A stretch of DNA of 64,000 nucleotides. It comes from Streptomyces sennicomposti. GTDB lineage: Bacteria; Actinomycetota; Actinomycetes; Streptomycetales; Streptomycetaceae. Numbering within the stretch: the first letter of the stretch is position 1; every line of letters starts with the position of its first letter. The stretch lies in NCBI RefSeq assembly GCF_019890635.1, contig NZ_JAIOAB010000003.1:1-64000 (forward strand). The letters are read 5' to 3'. The notes under the pieces were generated by a model. The model searched no databases and was not told where the DNA came from. It was given only the letters and a program-made list of their open reading frames with translations. Made by a program: the position numbers and the translations under genes. Shown here one piece after another: positions 7,910 through 15,670 of the stretch.

Positions 7910-8725
7910 GTGGCAGGAGTCGCACGTCGCCGTCTCGACGCGGAGCTGGTCCGCCGCAAGCTGGCGCGCTCGCGCGAGCACGCCAGCCAGCTGATCGCCG
8001 CCGGCCGGGTCACCGTCGGCAAGACCGTCGCGACCAAGCCCGCCACCCAGGTGGAGACCGCCGCCGCCATCGTCGTCCGGACCGACGACAGCGACCCCGA
8101 CTACGTCTCGCGCGGCGGCCACAAACTGGCCGGGGCGCTGGATGCCTTCGTGCCGCAGGGGCTCGTCGTCCGAGGGCGGCGGGCGCTGGACGCCGGCGCG
8201 TCCACCGGCGGCTTCACCGATGTGCTGCTGCGCGCGGGCGCCGCGCACGTCGTCGCCGTCGACGTCGGATACGGACAACTCGCCTGGTCTCTCCAGCAGG
8301 ATGAACGCGTCACCGTCAAGGACCGTACGAACGTACGTGAGTTGACGCTCGAGGCGATCGACGGAGAACCTGTGGACCTTGTCGTGGGCGACCTGTCCTT
8401 CATCCCGCTCGGACTGGTGCTGCCCGCCCTGGTGCGGTGCGTGCGGCCGGACGCCGACCTGGTGATGATGGTCAAGCCGCAGTTCGAGGTGGGGAAGGAG
8501 CGGCTGGGCAGCGGGGGTGTCGTACGGAGTCCGCAGCTGCGGGCGGAGGCCGTGCGGGGCGTGGCGGGCAGGGCGTGGGAGCTGGGGCTCGGGGTGCGGG
8601 GTGTCACCGCGAGTCCGCTGCCCGGACCCTCCGGCAACGTCGAGTACTTTCTGTGGCTGCGTGCCGGGGCGCCCGCCCTGGACCCGGCCGATGTTGACCG
8701 TGCAGTGGCGGAGGGGCCGCGTTGA
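7910..8725 (+). CDS. tlyA: TlyA family rRNA 2'-O-methyltransferase
   Basis: A 271-residue protein with an N-terminal S4 RNA-binding domain (residues 5-65: R-L-D-A-E-L-V-R-R-K-L-A-R-S) and a FtsJ/RrmJ-like methyltransferase domain. The family's catalytic Lys lies in Y-V-S-R-G-G-H-K-L, the SAM-binding motif is A-L-D-A-G-A-S-T-G-G-F-T-D, and V-V-G-D-L-S-F-I and V-K-P-Q-F-E follow. Characterised TlyA enzymes methylate cytidines of 16S and 23S rRNA and affect susceptibility to capreomycin-type drugs. The GTG start has AGGAG at 7894-7898. The stop overlaps the nadK start (TTGA), consistent with the conserved tlyA-nadK-recN operon. Confidence 0.92.
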   Translation: MAGVARRRLDAELVRRKLARSREHASQLIAAGRVTVGKTVATKPATQVETAAAIVVRTDDSDPDYVSRGGHKLAGALDAFVPQGLVVRGRRALDAGASTGGFTDVLLRAGAAHVVAVDVGYGQLAWSLQQDERVTVKDRTNVRELTLEAIDGEPVDLVVGDLSFIPLGLVLPALVRCVRPDADLVMMVKPQFEVGKERLGSGGVVRSPQLRAEAVRGVAGRAWELGLGVRGVTASPLPGPSGNVEYFLWLRAGAPALDPADVDRAVAEGPR

Positions 8726-9645
8726 CACAGACTCAGGCTCGGACACAGACCCGGGCGCGTACCGTTTTCCTGCTGGCGCACACCGGGCGGCCGGCCGCCG
8801 TCCGCAGTGCCGAACTGGTGGTCAAGGGGCTGCTGCGCTCCGGGATCGGCGTACGGGTGCTGGCGGCGGAGGCGCGGGACCTGCCGCTGCCGGGCGAGGT
8901 GGAGCTGGTCGCCGAGGCCACTCCGCAGTGCCTGGACGGGTGCGAGCTGCTGATCGTGCTGGGCGGTGACGGCACGCTGCTGCGCGGCGCCGAGTTCGCC
9001 CGCGCCTCCGGGGTGCCGATGCTCGGCGTGAACCTCGGGCGGGTCGGGTTCCTCGCCGAGGCCGAGCGCGACGACCTCGACAAGGTCGTGGACCGGGTGG
9101 TCAGCCGGGCCTACGAGGTCGAGGAGCGGATGACCGTCGACGTGGTCGTGCACCGCAACGGCGACATCGTGCACACCGACTGGGCGCTGAACGAGGCGGC
9201 CGTGCAGAAGGTGTCCGCCGAGCGGATGCTGGAGGTCGTGCTGGAGATCGACGGCCGGCCGGTCACCGGGTTCGGCTGCGACGGGATCGTGTGCGCCACC
9301 CCGACCGGCTCCACCGCCTACGCCTTCTCGGCCGGCGGCCCCGTGGTGTGGCCGGAGGTGGAGGCGCTGCTGATGGTGCCGATCAGCGCCCACGCCCTGT
9401 TCGCCAAGCCGCTGGTCACCTCGCCGGACTCGGTGCTGGCCGTGGAGGTGCTGCCGCACGTCCCGCCGGGCGTGCTGTGGTGCGACGGGCGGCGCACGGT
9501 GGAGCTGCCGCCGGGCGCGCGCGTGGAGGTGCGGCGCGGGGCCGTGCCGGTGCGGCTGGCCCGGCTGCACCACGCCTCGTTCACCGACCGCCTGGTCGCC
9601 AAGTTCGCCCTGCCGGTCTCCGGCTGGCGCGGGGCGCCGCACTAG
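8722..9645 (+). CDS. nadK: NAD kinase
   Basis: A 307-residue enzyme that phosphorylates NAD to NADP. The glycine-rich G-G-D-G-T-L-L-R motif (near residue 80), the N-E-A-A-V segment and G-C-D-G-I-V-C-A-T-P-T-G-S-T-A-Y are the standard NAD kinase signatures. The start is TTG overlapping the tlyA stop, with GGAGGGG at 8710-8716 just upstream. This TTGA coupling favours the site over internal GTG codons. Located between tlyA and recN, as in most actinobacteria. Confidence 0.93.
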   Translation: MTQTQARTQTRARTVFLLAHTGRPAAVRSAELVVKGLLRSGIGVRVLAAEARDLPLPGEVELVAEATPQCLDGCELLIVLGGDGTLLRGAEFARASGVPMLGVNLGRVGFLAEAERDDLDKVVDRVVSRAYEVEERMTVDVVVHRNGDIVHTDWALNEAAVQKVSAERMLEVVLEIDGRPVTGFGCDGIVCATPTGSTAYAFSAGGPVVWPEVEALLMVPISAHALFAKPLVTSPDSVLAVEVLPHVPPGVLWCDGRRTVELPPGARVEVRRGAVPVRLARLHHASFTDRLVAKFALPVSGWRGAPH

Positions 9646-9731
9646 GGTTCGCCCGGTCGCCGGTGCGGCTGGAACGGGGCTGCCGCCCCCCTCGGGCGGG
9701 GCGGCGTCGCACGAGGCGGCCAAAACCTCGT

Positions 9732-11474
9732 ATGGTCGTCGTCGTGTTGGAGGAGATGCGGATACGGTCGCTCGGGGTGATCGACGACGCGGTCGTCGAG
9801 CTGTCACCCGGCTTCACCGCCGTCACGGGCGAGACCGGTGCGGGCAAGACCATGGTGGTCACCAGTCTGGGGCTGCTGCTGGGCGGGCGCGCCGATCCGG
9901 CGCTCGTGCGGATCGGGGCCGGCAAGGCCGTCGTGGAGGGCCGGGTGGCCGTGCCGCCGGGCGCCGCCGCGGTGGTCCGGGCCGAGGAGGCCGGCGCCGA
10001 GCTGGACGACGGGGCGCTGCTGATCAGCCGTACCGTCTCCGCCGAAGGGCGCTCCCGGGCGCACCTCGGCGGACGCAGCGTGCCCGTGGGGCTGCTCGCC
10101 GAACTCGCCGACGACCTGGTGGCCGTGCACGGCCAGACCGACCAGCAGGGCCTGCTCAAGCTCAGCCGGCAGCGCCAGGCCCTCGACCGGTACGCGGGCG
10201 ACGCCGTCGCCGTGCCGCTGGCCAAGTACACCGGGGCCTACAAGCGGCTGCGGGCGGTGGTCGCCGAGCTGGAGGAGATCACCACGCGCGCGCGGGAGCG
10301 GGCCCAGGAGGCCGACCTGCTCCGCTACGGTCTGGAGGAGATCGCCGCCGTCGAGCCGCGCCCCGGGGAGGACGCGGAGCTGGCCGAGGAGGCCGAGCGG
10401 CTCGGGCACGCCGAGGCGCTGTCGTCCGCCGCGACGATCGCGCACGCCGCTCTCGCGGGCAACCCGGAGGACCCCGAGGGCATCGACGCGGCCACCCTCG
10501 TCGCGGGCGCCCAGCGGGCCCTGGAGGCGGTGCGCGCCCACGACCCGGCCCTGTCGGACCTCGCCGACCGGATCGGGGAGATCGGCATCCTGCTCGGCGA
10601 CGTGGCGGGCGAGCTGGCCGGGTACGCCGACGACCTGGACGCCGACCCGCTGCGGCTGGCGGCCGTCGAGGAGCGGCGGGCCGCGCTGACCGGGCTGACC
10701 CGCAAGTACGGCGAGGACGTGAACGCCGTGCTCGCGTGGGCCGAGCACAGCGCCGCCCGGCTGACCGAACTCGACTCCGACGACGAGCGGATCGGGGAGC
10801 TGACGGCCGAGCGGGACGCGCTGCGGGCCGAGCTGGGAGGCCTGGCGCAGGCGCTGACGGACGCCCGCACGGAGGCCGCCGAACGGTTCGCGGCCGCCGT
10901 GACCGCCGAGCTGGCCTCGCTGGCCATGCCGCACGCGCGCGTGTCGTTCGACATCCGCCAGACCGAGGACCCCGAGGGCGTGGAGGTCGGCGGGCGGACC
11001 GTCGCCTACGGCCCGAACGGCGTCGACGAGGTGGAACTGCTGCTCGCCCCGCATCCGGGCGCGCCGCCCCGGCCGATCGCCAAGGGCGCCTCCGGCGGTG
11101 AGCTGTCGCGCGTGATGCTCGCCGTCGAGGTGGTCTTCGCGGGCACCGACCCGGTGCCGACGTACCTGTTCGACGAGGTCGACGCGGGCGTCGGCGGCAA
11201 GGCGGCCGTGGAGATCGGGCGGCGCCTGGCGAAGCTCGCCAGGACCGCGCAGGTCGTCGTGGTCACCCATCTGCCCCAGGTCGCCGCCTTCGCCGACCGG
11301 CAGCTGCTGGTGGAGAAGACGAACGACGGCTCGGTGACCCGGTCGGGCGTGAAGGTGCTGGAGGGCGAGGAGCGGGTCCGGGAACTGTCCCGGATGCTGG
11401 CCGGCCAGGAGGACTCCGAGACCGCCCGCGCCCACGCCGAGGAACTGCTGGCCACCGCCCGGGCCGATCTGTAG
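9732..11474 (+). CDS. recN: DNA repair ATPase RecN
   Basis: A 580-residue SMC-like protein for double-strand break repair. The N-terminal half carries the Walker A G-E-T-G-A-G-K-T near residues 37-44 and M-R-I-R-S-L-G-V-I-D-D-A. The central third is coiled coil rich in Glu/Ala/Leu. The C-terminal half has the ABC signature S-G-G-E-L-S-R-V-M and Walker B Y-L-F-D-E-V-D-A-G-V-G-G, then V-V-T-H-L-P-Q-V-A. The ATG at 9732 is used here; ATG 9756 is an alternative giving MRIRSLG, but it has a GGAGGAG directly abutting it. No LexA-type box was seen upstream. Confidence 0.92.
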   Translation: MVVVVLEEMRIRSLGVIDDAVVELSPGFTAVTGETGAGKTMVVTSLGLLLGGRADPALVRIGAGKAVVEGRVAVPPGAAAVVRAEEAGAELDDGALLISRTVSAEGRSRAHLGGRSVPVGLLAELADDLVAVHGQTDQQGLLKLSRQRQALDRYAGDAVAVPLAKYTGAYKRLRAVVAELEEITTRARERAQEADLLRYGLEEIAAVEPRPGEDAELAEEAERLGHAEALSSAATIAHAALAGNPEDPEGIDAATLVAGAQRALEAVRAHDPALSDLADRIGEIGILLGDVAGELAGYADDLDADPLRLAAVEERRAALTGLTRKYGEDVNAVLAWAEHSAARLTELDSDDERIGELTAERDALRAELGGLAQALTDARTEAAERFAAAVTAELASLAMPHARVSFDIRQTEDPEGVEVGGRTVAYGPNGVDEVELLLAPHPGAPPRPIAKGASGGELSRVMLAVEVVFAGTDPVPTYLFDEVDAGVGGKAAVEIGRRLAKLARTAQVVVVTHLPQVAAFADRQLLVEKTNDGSVTRSGVKVLEGEERVRELSRMLAGQEDSETARAHAEELLATARADL

Positions 11475-11493
11475 GGCTGCGTAGGGTGGCGGG

Positions 11494-12243
11494 ATGATCT
11501 TCCGTCCCGCCGCCTCGCTCGCCCTGTCCGCCGGTCTCACCCGGGCCTTCGCCGCCGCGCTGCGCGCCGCGCCGCCCGGCGGCCGGGGACGCTGGGAGCG
11601 GACCAACCACGCGGGCCGTACCGTCGGGCTCTACGCCGGACCCGCGACCGCGCTCGGCGCGGCGCTCGCCGCCGGACGCGTCCGGCCGGCCGCCGGGCTC
11701 GCGGTGCTGGCCGCCGGCGCCTGCGGCGCCTACGACGACGTGGCCGGGGCCGGCGATCCGCGGCGCGGGTTCCGCGCCCATCTCACGGCCCTGCGCGACG
11801 GCGAGGTCACCAGCGGCGCGGTGAAACTGTTCGGGATCGGCGCCGCCGCCCTGGCCGCCGGGGCGGCGCTGAAGGAACGGCCCGCCGACAAGGTGCTCGC
11901 GGGCGTGGTGATCGCCGGGGCCGCGCACGCCGTGAACCTGGTGGATCTGCGCCCCGGCCGCGCCGCCGGGGCGGTCCTCGCGCTCGCCGCGCCCGGACTG
12001 CTGCGGCGCGGGCCCGGGGCCGGACTGTCCGCCGTCGCCGCCGGGGCCGCCGCCGCGGTCCTGCCCGACGACCTGGGGGAGCGCGAGATGCTCGGCGACG
12101 CCGGGGCGCACGCCCTGGGCGCGGCGCTCGGCGCGGCGGCCGTGGTGTGCAACGGACGCGCCGGGCTGGTCGCCCACGCCGCCGCGGTGGTCGCCGCCGC
12201 CGTGTGCGGCGACCGGGTGAGCCGGCTCGCCCGCGCCCTCTGA
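11494..12243 (+). CDS. Membrane protein resembling GT4-type phospho-N-acetylhexosamine transferases
   Basis: A 249-residue, Ala/Gly-rich polytopic membrane protein. Three signatures echo the MraY/WecA family: W-E-R-T-N-H-A-G-R-T-V near the N-terminus, the acidic G-A-Y-D-D-V motif near residue 76, and H-A-V-N-L-V-D-L-R-P-G-R-A with a later G-D-A-G-A-H-A-L-G. It is shorter than MraY (about 360 residues) and some catalytic positions look eroded, so activity is uncertain. It follows recN by 19 nt and precedes a GT-B glycosyltransferase, suggesting a shared polysaccharide or cell-envelope glycan role. That link is inference. Confidence 0.62.
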   Translation: MIFRPAASLALSAGLTRAFAAALRAAPPGGRGRWERTNHAGRTVGLYAGPATALGAALAAGRVRPAAGLAVLAAGACGAYDDVAGAGDPRRGFRAHLTALRDGEVTSGAVKLFGIGAAALAAGAALKERPADKVLAGVVIAGAAHAVNLVDLRPGRAAGAVLALAAPGLLRRGPGAGLSAVAAGAAAAVLPDDLGEREMLGDAGAHALGAALGAAAVVCNGRAGLVAHAAAVVAAAVCGDRVSRLARAL

Positions 12244-12561
12244 GCGCCCGGCGCACGCGCCCCCGGCACCTCACATTCACTCATGTGGGTGACCTGGTGC
12301 GCCGTGTCGGACCGTCACCGAGCGCTTTCCGCCACCCGTCGGCGCCGGAACACCCGTGCGTACTGGCATCCTTGAGGAGGAGGCGGCACGCCGAGCGGAT
12401 GCGCGCGGTCCGGCCCTCGGCCCGCGACCTTCCGCACGATCTTCGGTACGTTTCCCCGTGACCGACCGACGCCGCACCCGCCGACGCCGGCCGGCCGAGC
12501 CGCCCCGACGCCGTACCGACCGGCGCCGACCGTCCCACGCCGAACCAGGAGCCCCGGCCGC
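12244..12561. other. 318-bp intergenic region upstream of the GT-B glycosyltransferase
   Basis: No convincing gene is seen. A half-symmetric TCACTCATGTGGGTGA at about 12279 and the AGGAG at 12547-12551 serving the next GTG are the only recognisable elements. Short open frames here have poor start signals and Arg-rich shadow-like composition. Confidence 0.5.
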
Positions 12562-13707
12562 GTGAGCCCCGTGACCAGCCACGTAACGCACGGTCAGTCG
12601 CCGCTGCGCACCGTGCAGGTGCTGGGCGGCGGCAACGCCGGAAGCAGCGCGCACGTGCGCTCGCTGACCGCCGGGCTGATCGCCAGGGGCGTACGGGTCA
12701 CGGTGTGCGCCCCCGAACACGTCGACCGCGCCTACGGCTTCACCGCGGCCGGCGCCGAGCACGTCCACGTGCCGCGCAGCAGCGACCCGGTGTCCGTGGC
12801 CGCGCTGCGCACCGCCTGCGCGGGCGCCGACCTGGTGCACGCGCACGGACTGCACGCCTCCTTCCGGGCGGCGCTCGCCCTCAGCGGCCGCCCCACCCCG
12901 CTCGTCGTCACCTGGCACAACCACACCCACGCCGACGGCCCCCGCGCGCATCTGCTGCGCCTGCTGGAGCGGCGCGCGGTCAAGGCCGCCACCGTCGTGC
13001 TCGGCACCACCTCCGAACTGGTCGACCGGGCCCGCCGCAGAGGCGCGCGCGACGCCCGGCTCGCCGCCGTCGCCGTGCCCCGCCCGCACACCGCGCCCGG
13101 CCGCCCGGACCGCCCCGGCGCCAAGGTGCGCGCCGAACTCGGCGCGACCGGACGGCCGTTGCTCATCGCCGTCGCCTCCCTCGACCCGCACCGCGGACAC
13201 GAACTGCTGCTGGACGCCGCCCGCGCCTGGCGCACCGCCGAACCCGTGCCGCTGGTCGTCGTCGCGGGCGAGGGACCGCTGCGCCCGGCGCTGCAACGGC
13301 GGATCGAGGACGAGGGGCTGCCGGTGCGGCTCATCGGCCGGCGCGACGACGTCGCCGAACTCCTCGCCGCCGCCGACCTCGCGCTGCTGCCCGGCAGCTG
13401 GGAGGCCCGCTCCGTGCTCGCGCAGGAGGCCCTGCACGCGCGCGTGCCGCTGGTCGCCGCGCGCACCGGCGGGATCGCCGAACTCGTCGGCGACGCCGCC
13501 GAACTCGTCCCGCACGGCGACGCGGAGGCGTTCGGCGCCGCCGTCCTGCGCCTGCTCGGCGATCCCGAACGCCGCCGGGAACTGCGGGAGTCGGGCGCCC
13601 TGCAGGCGGCCACCTGGCCCACCGAGGACGAGACCGTCGCCCAAGTGCTCAGCGTCTACGACGAGTTGACCCAGCCCCGGCCGCTCGGACAGCGGTTCGT
13701 CACCTGA
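12562..13707 (+). CDS. GT-B glycosyltransferase, family 4 type
   Basis: A 381-residue predicted cytosolic glycosyltransferase. The N-terminal Rossmann domain has V-L-G-G-G-N-A-G-S-S-A-H-V-R and V-H-A-H-G-L-H-A-S. The C-terminal donor-binding domain has V-A-G-E-G-P-L-R-P-A-L and L-L-P-G-S-W-E-A-R-S-V-L-A-Q-E-A-L-H-A, matching the E-x7-E type motif of GT4 retaining enzymes, then A-R-T-G-G-I-A-E-L-V-G. The acceptor and sugar are unknown. GTG 12562 has AGGAG 10 nt upstream. It ends 12 bp before the stop of the convergent PucR regulator with no terminator between them. Confidence 0.85.
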   Translation: MSPVTSHVTHGQSPLRTVQVLGGGNAGSSAHVRSLTAGLIARGVRVTVCAPEHVDRAYGFTAAGAEHVHVPRSSDPVSVAALRTACAGADLVHAHGLHASFRAALALSGRPTPLVVTWHNHTHADGPRAHLLRLLERRAVKAATVVLGTTSELVDRARRRGARDARLAAVAVPRPHTAPGRPDRPGAKVRAELGATGRPLLIAVASLDPHRGHELLLDAARAWRTAEPVPLVVVAGEGPLRPALQRRIEDEGLPVRLIGRRDDVAELLAAADLALLPGSWEARSVLAQEALHARVPLVAARTGGIAELVGDAAELVPHGDAEAFGAAVLRLLGDPERRRELRESGALQAATWPTEDETVAQVLSVYDELTQPRPLGQRFVT

Positions 13708-13719
13708 CCGCGACGCTGC

Positions 13720-15351
13720 TCACGGCACGTGCCGGCGGGCGCGCAGGGCGAGGCTGAGGGCCAGCACCGTCTGCGGGTCGTCCAGGTCGGTGCCCAGCAA
13801 CTCCCCGATCCGGGCCAGGCGGTTGTAGAGCGTCTGCCGGTTCAGATGCAGCTCGCGCGCGGTCTCCGCCTTGCGGCCCGCGTGCGCCAGATACGTCTGG
13901 AGCGTGGGCAGCAGCGGCGGCTTGGACCGGTTGTCGTGGTCGCGCAGCGGGCCGATCGCCCGGTCCACGAAGGCCGCCAGGTCCGGATGGTCGCGCAGCC
14001 GCCACAGCAGCAGGTCGATGTCGAGGCGGCGGGCGTCGTACCAGGGCCGCTCCGGCAGCCCCTGCGCCGCCGTCGCCGTCTCCGCCGCGTGCCGCAGCCC
14101 CGCCGAGGCCGCCGCCCAGCCGCCCGCCACCCCGACCACCACCACCGGGGGCTGCGCGCCCGGCCGGTGCATCCCGGCCCGCTCCACCCCGGCCCGCAAC
14201 GCCGCCGCGACCCGGTCGGCCACCGCCGCCCGCTCCGTCTCCGCGCGCAGCCCGACCAGCAGCGGCACCCGGCCCTCGACCGGCCGCACGCCCAGCAGCA
14301 CCGGCACGCCCACCGCGGCCAGCTCCTCGGCGACCGCACGGGCCAGCACCGCCCAGCCGCCGCCGGGCGCCAGGGTGTCGCCGAGCCGCATCACCACGGG
14401 CAGCAGAGGGCTCGCGCCCGGCTTGAAACCGAGGACGCGGGCCTGCGCCGGGGCGTTCTCGGCGGTGATCCGGCCCTCGGCGAGGTCGGTGAGGAAGTCG
14501 CCGCGGCCCCGCGCGGCCAGTTCCTCCTCCTGCCGGGCCTGCATCAGCACCACGGCGAGGATGCCGGCCGCGCGCTCGGCGGCCATCCGGTGCACCGGGG
14601 CGAGCGGGGCGCGCACCGGCAGCAGGACGAGCCGGGCGCGGACCGAGCCGGTGCCAGGGCCGCCGCCCGGCACGTCCACCAGGACCGAGCCGGCCGGCGG
14701 CGGGGTGTCCTTGTGCTGGCCGCGCAGCCCCTCCCAGACCTGGAGCGGGTCGGCGCCCTCGGGGCCGGGGCCGGCCGCGTACAGCAGCCGGCCGTCCGGG
14801 GTCTCCAGGAAGACCGGGTTGCCGGCGGCGCCGGCCAGGACGGCCAGCACCTGGGGGACCCCGCCGCCGCCGAGCAGGGCCTCGGTGCAGCGGCGGTGCA
14901 CCTCCTCGGCGCGTTGCAGAAGGGCGTAGTGGCCGTTGACGATCTCCGTGTGGATCTCCTCGGTGACCGCCACGAACGGCACCTCGCGGTGCAGCTGGAC
15001 GAGGGGGAGACCGGCGGTGCGGGCCGTCTCCACGAGGGTGGCCGGGAGGCGGGTGAAGCGGGGGCCCAGCTCCACGACGAGGGCGGCGATGCCGCGTTCG
15101 GCGAGGGTGCGGACGAAGGCGCGCTGGTCGGCGGGGCGGGTGCCGAGGCCGTAGCCGGTGGTGAGGAGGAGTTCGCCGCCCTTGAGGAGGGAGGCGATGT
15201 TGGGGACCTCGCCGGCGTGCACCCAGCGGACGGTGCGGGTGAGGCGGTCCGCGCCCGCCAGGATCTCTGGGAGGCCGCTGCGGAGGCCGGGGAGTTCGAG
15301 AGCGCGCTGGACTGTGATGCCGGCGCCCTCGGTGTCTGGTCGAGGGTCCAT
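13720..15351 (-). CDS. PucR-family transcriptional regulator
   Basis: A 543-residue regulator. An N-terminal PucR domain (T-V-R-W-V-H-A-G-E-V-P-N-I-A-S-L-L-K-G-G-E-L-L-L-T-T-G, residues 20-150) is followed by a central GAF/GGDEF-like region and the C-terminal helix-turn-helix (L-H-L-N-R-Q-T-L-Y-N-R-L-A-R-I-G-E-L-L) that reads DNA. PucR proteins usually activate purine or nitrogen catabolism; here no target operon is adjacent. The ATG at 15351 (MDPRPDTEGAG) is chosen because upstream in-frame codons are Pro-rich non-conserved sequence. It is convergent with the glycosyltransferase at 12562. Confidence 0.88.
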   Translation of the reverse strand: MDPRPDTEGAGITVQRALELPGLRSGLPEILAGADRLTRTVRWVHAGEVPNIASLLKGGELLLTTGYGLGTRPADQRAFVRTLAERGIAALVVELGPRFTRLPATLVETARTAGLPLVQLHREVPFVAVTEEIHTEIVNGHYALLQRAEEVHRRCTEALLGGGGVPQVLAVLAGAAGNPVFLETPDGRLLYAAGPGPEGADPLQVWEGLRGQHKDTPPPAGSVLVDVPGGGPGTGSVRARLVLLPVRAPLAPVHRMAAERAAGILAVVLMQARQEEELAARGRGDFLTDLAEGRITAENAPAQARVLGFKPGASPLLPVVMRLGDTLAPGGGWAVLARAVAEELAAVGVPVLLGVRPVEGRVPLLVGLRAETERAAVADRVAAALRAGVERAGMHRPGAQPPVVVVGVAGGWAAASAGLRHAAETATAAQGLPERPWYDARRLDIDLLLWRLRDHPDLAAFVDRAIGPLRDHDNRSKPPLLPTLQTYLAHAGRKAETARELHLNRQTLYNRLARIGELLGTDLDDPQTVLALSLALRARRHVP

Positions 15352-15544
15352 GAAAGCGGACGCTACCTGCAAGTTTGTCGGCTTGGGAGTTCTTGGGCGG
15401 GTGGAGTCTTCTGGGTGCGGGGAGGTGGGCGGGGCGGGAGCTTGGGGTGACCGGAGTGGTCGGGCGCCCAAAAGCTTGGGGTGGCCGTGGGGTGGGGTGC
15501 GCTCGCCCCGCTTGAGGGGGTGCCGCTGCGCCCACCCGTGCCGC

Positions 15545-15563
15545 CCTGGGGGTACCTCCCAGG
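15545..15563. repeat. Palindromic element, possible interspersed repeat
   Basis: CCTGGG and CCCAGG arms enclose a GGTACC core. The surrounding sequence reads like a short interspersed element known from streptomycete intergenic regions; copy number must be tested genome-wide. Confidence 0.4.
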
Positions 15564-15632
15564 CCGTTGAGGCACTGGGGGAGGCACGATTGCCCGCAGC
15601 TACGGCGGGGGAGGGGAGCGGCCATGGTGGCG

Positions 15633-15664
15633 CGCCTGCGGCTACGCGGTCGTAGCCGCAGGCG
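15633..15664 (-). terminator. Hairpin terminator downstream of the GH15 gene
   Basis: Perfect 14-bp arms CGCCTGCGGCTACG and CGTAGCCGCAGGCG flank a CGGT loop. The hairpin ends 6 bp from the GH15 stop codon at 15671 on the minus strand. Confidence 0.75.
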
Positions 15665-15670
15665 GGCGGT

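Larger units (their letters stand above)
15352..15670. other. 319-bp intergenic spacer with dispersed-repeat-like palindromes
   Basis: Between the PucR start and the GH15 stop there is no gene. The middle (about 15480-15620) is a patchwork of short inverted repeats, including CCTGGGGGTACCTCCCAGG at 15545-15563, of the kind scattered through intergenic spaces in Streptomyces chromosomes. The right end contains the terminator at 15633-15664. Confidence 0.55.

Noticed and set aside
12281..12565. Short frames on both strands in the gap after the MraY-like gene
   Set aside because: Arg-rich composition, no Shine-Dalgarno, and no recognisable pattern.
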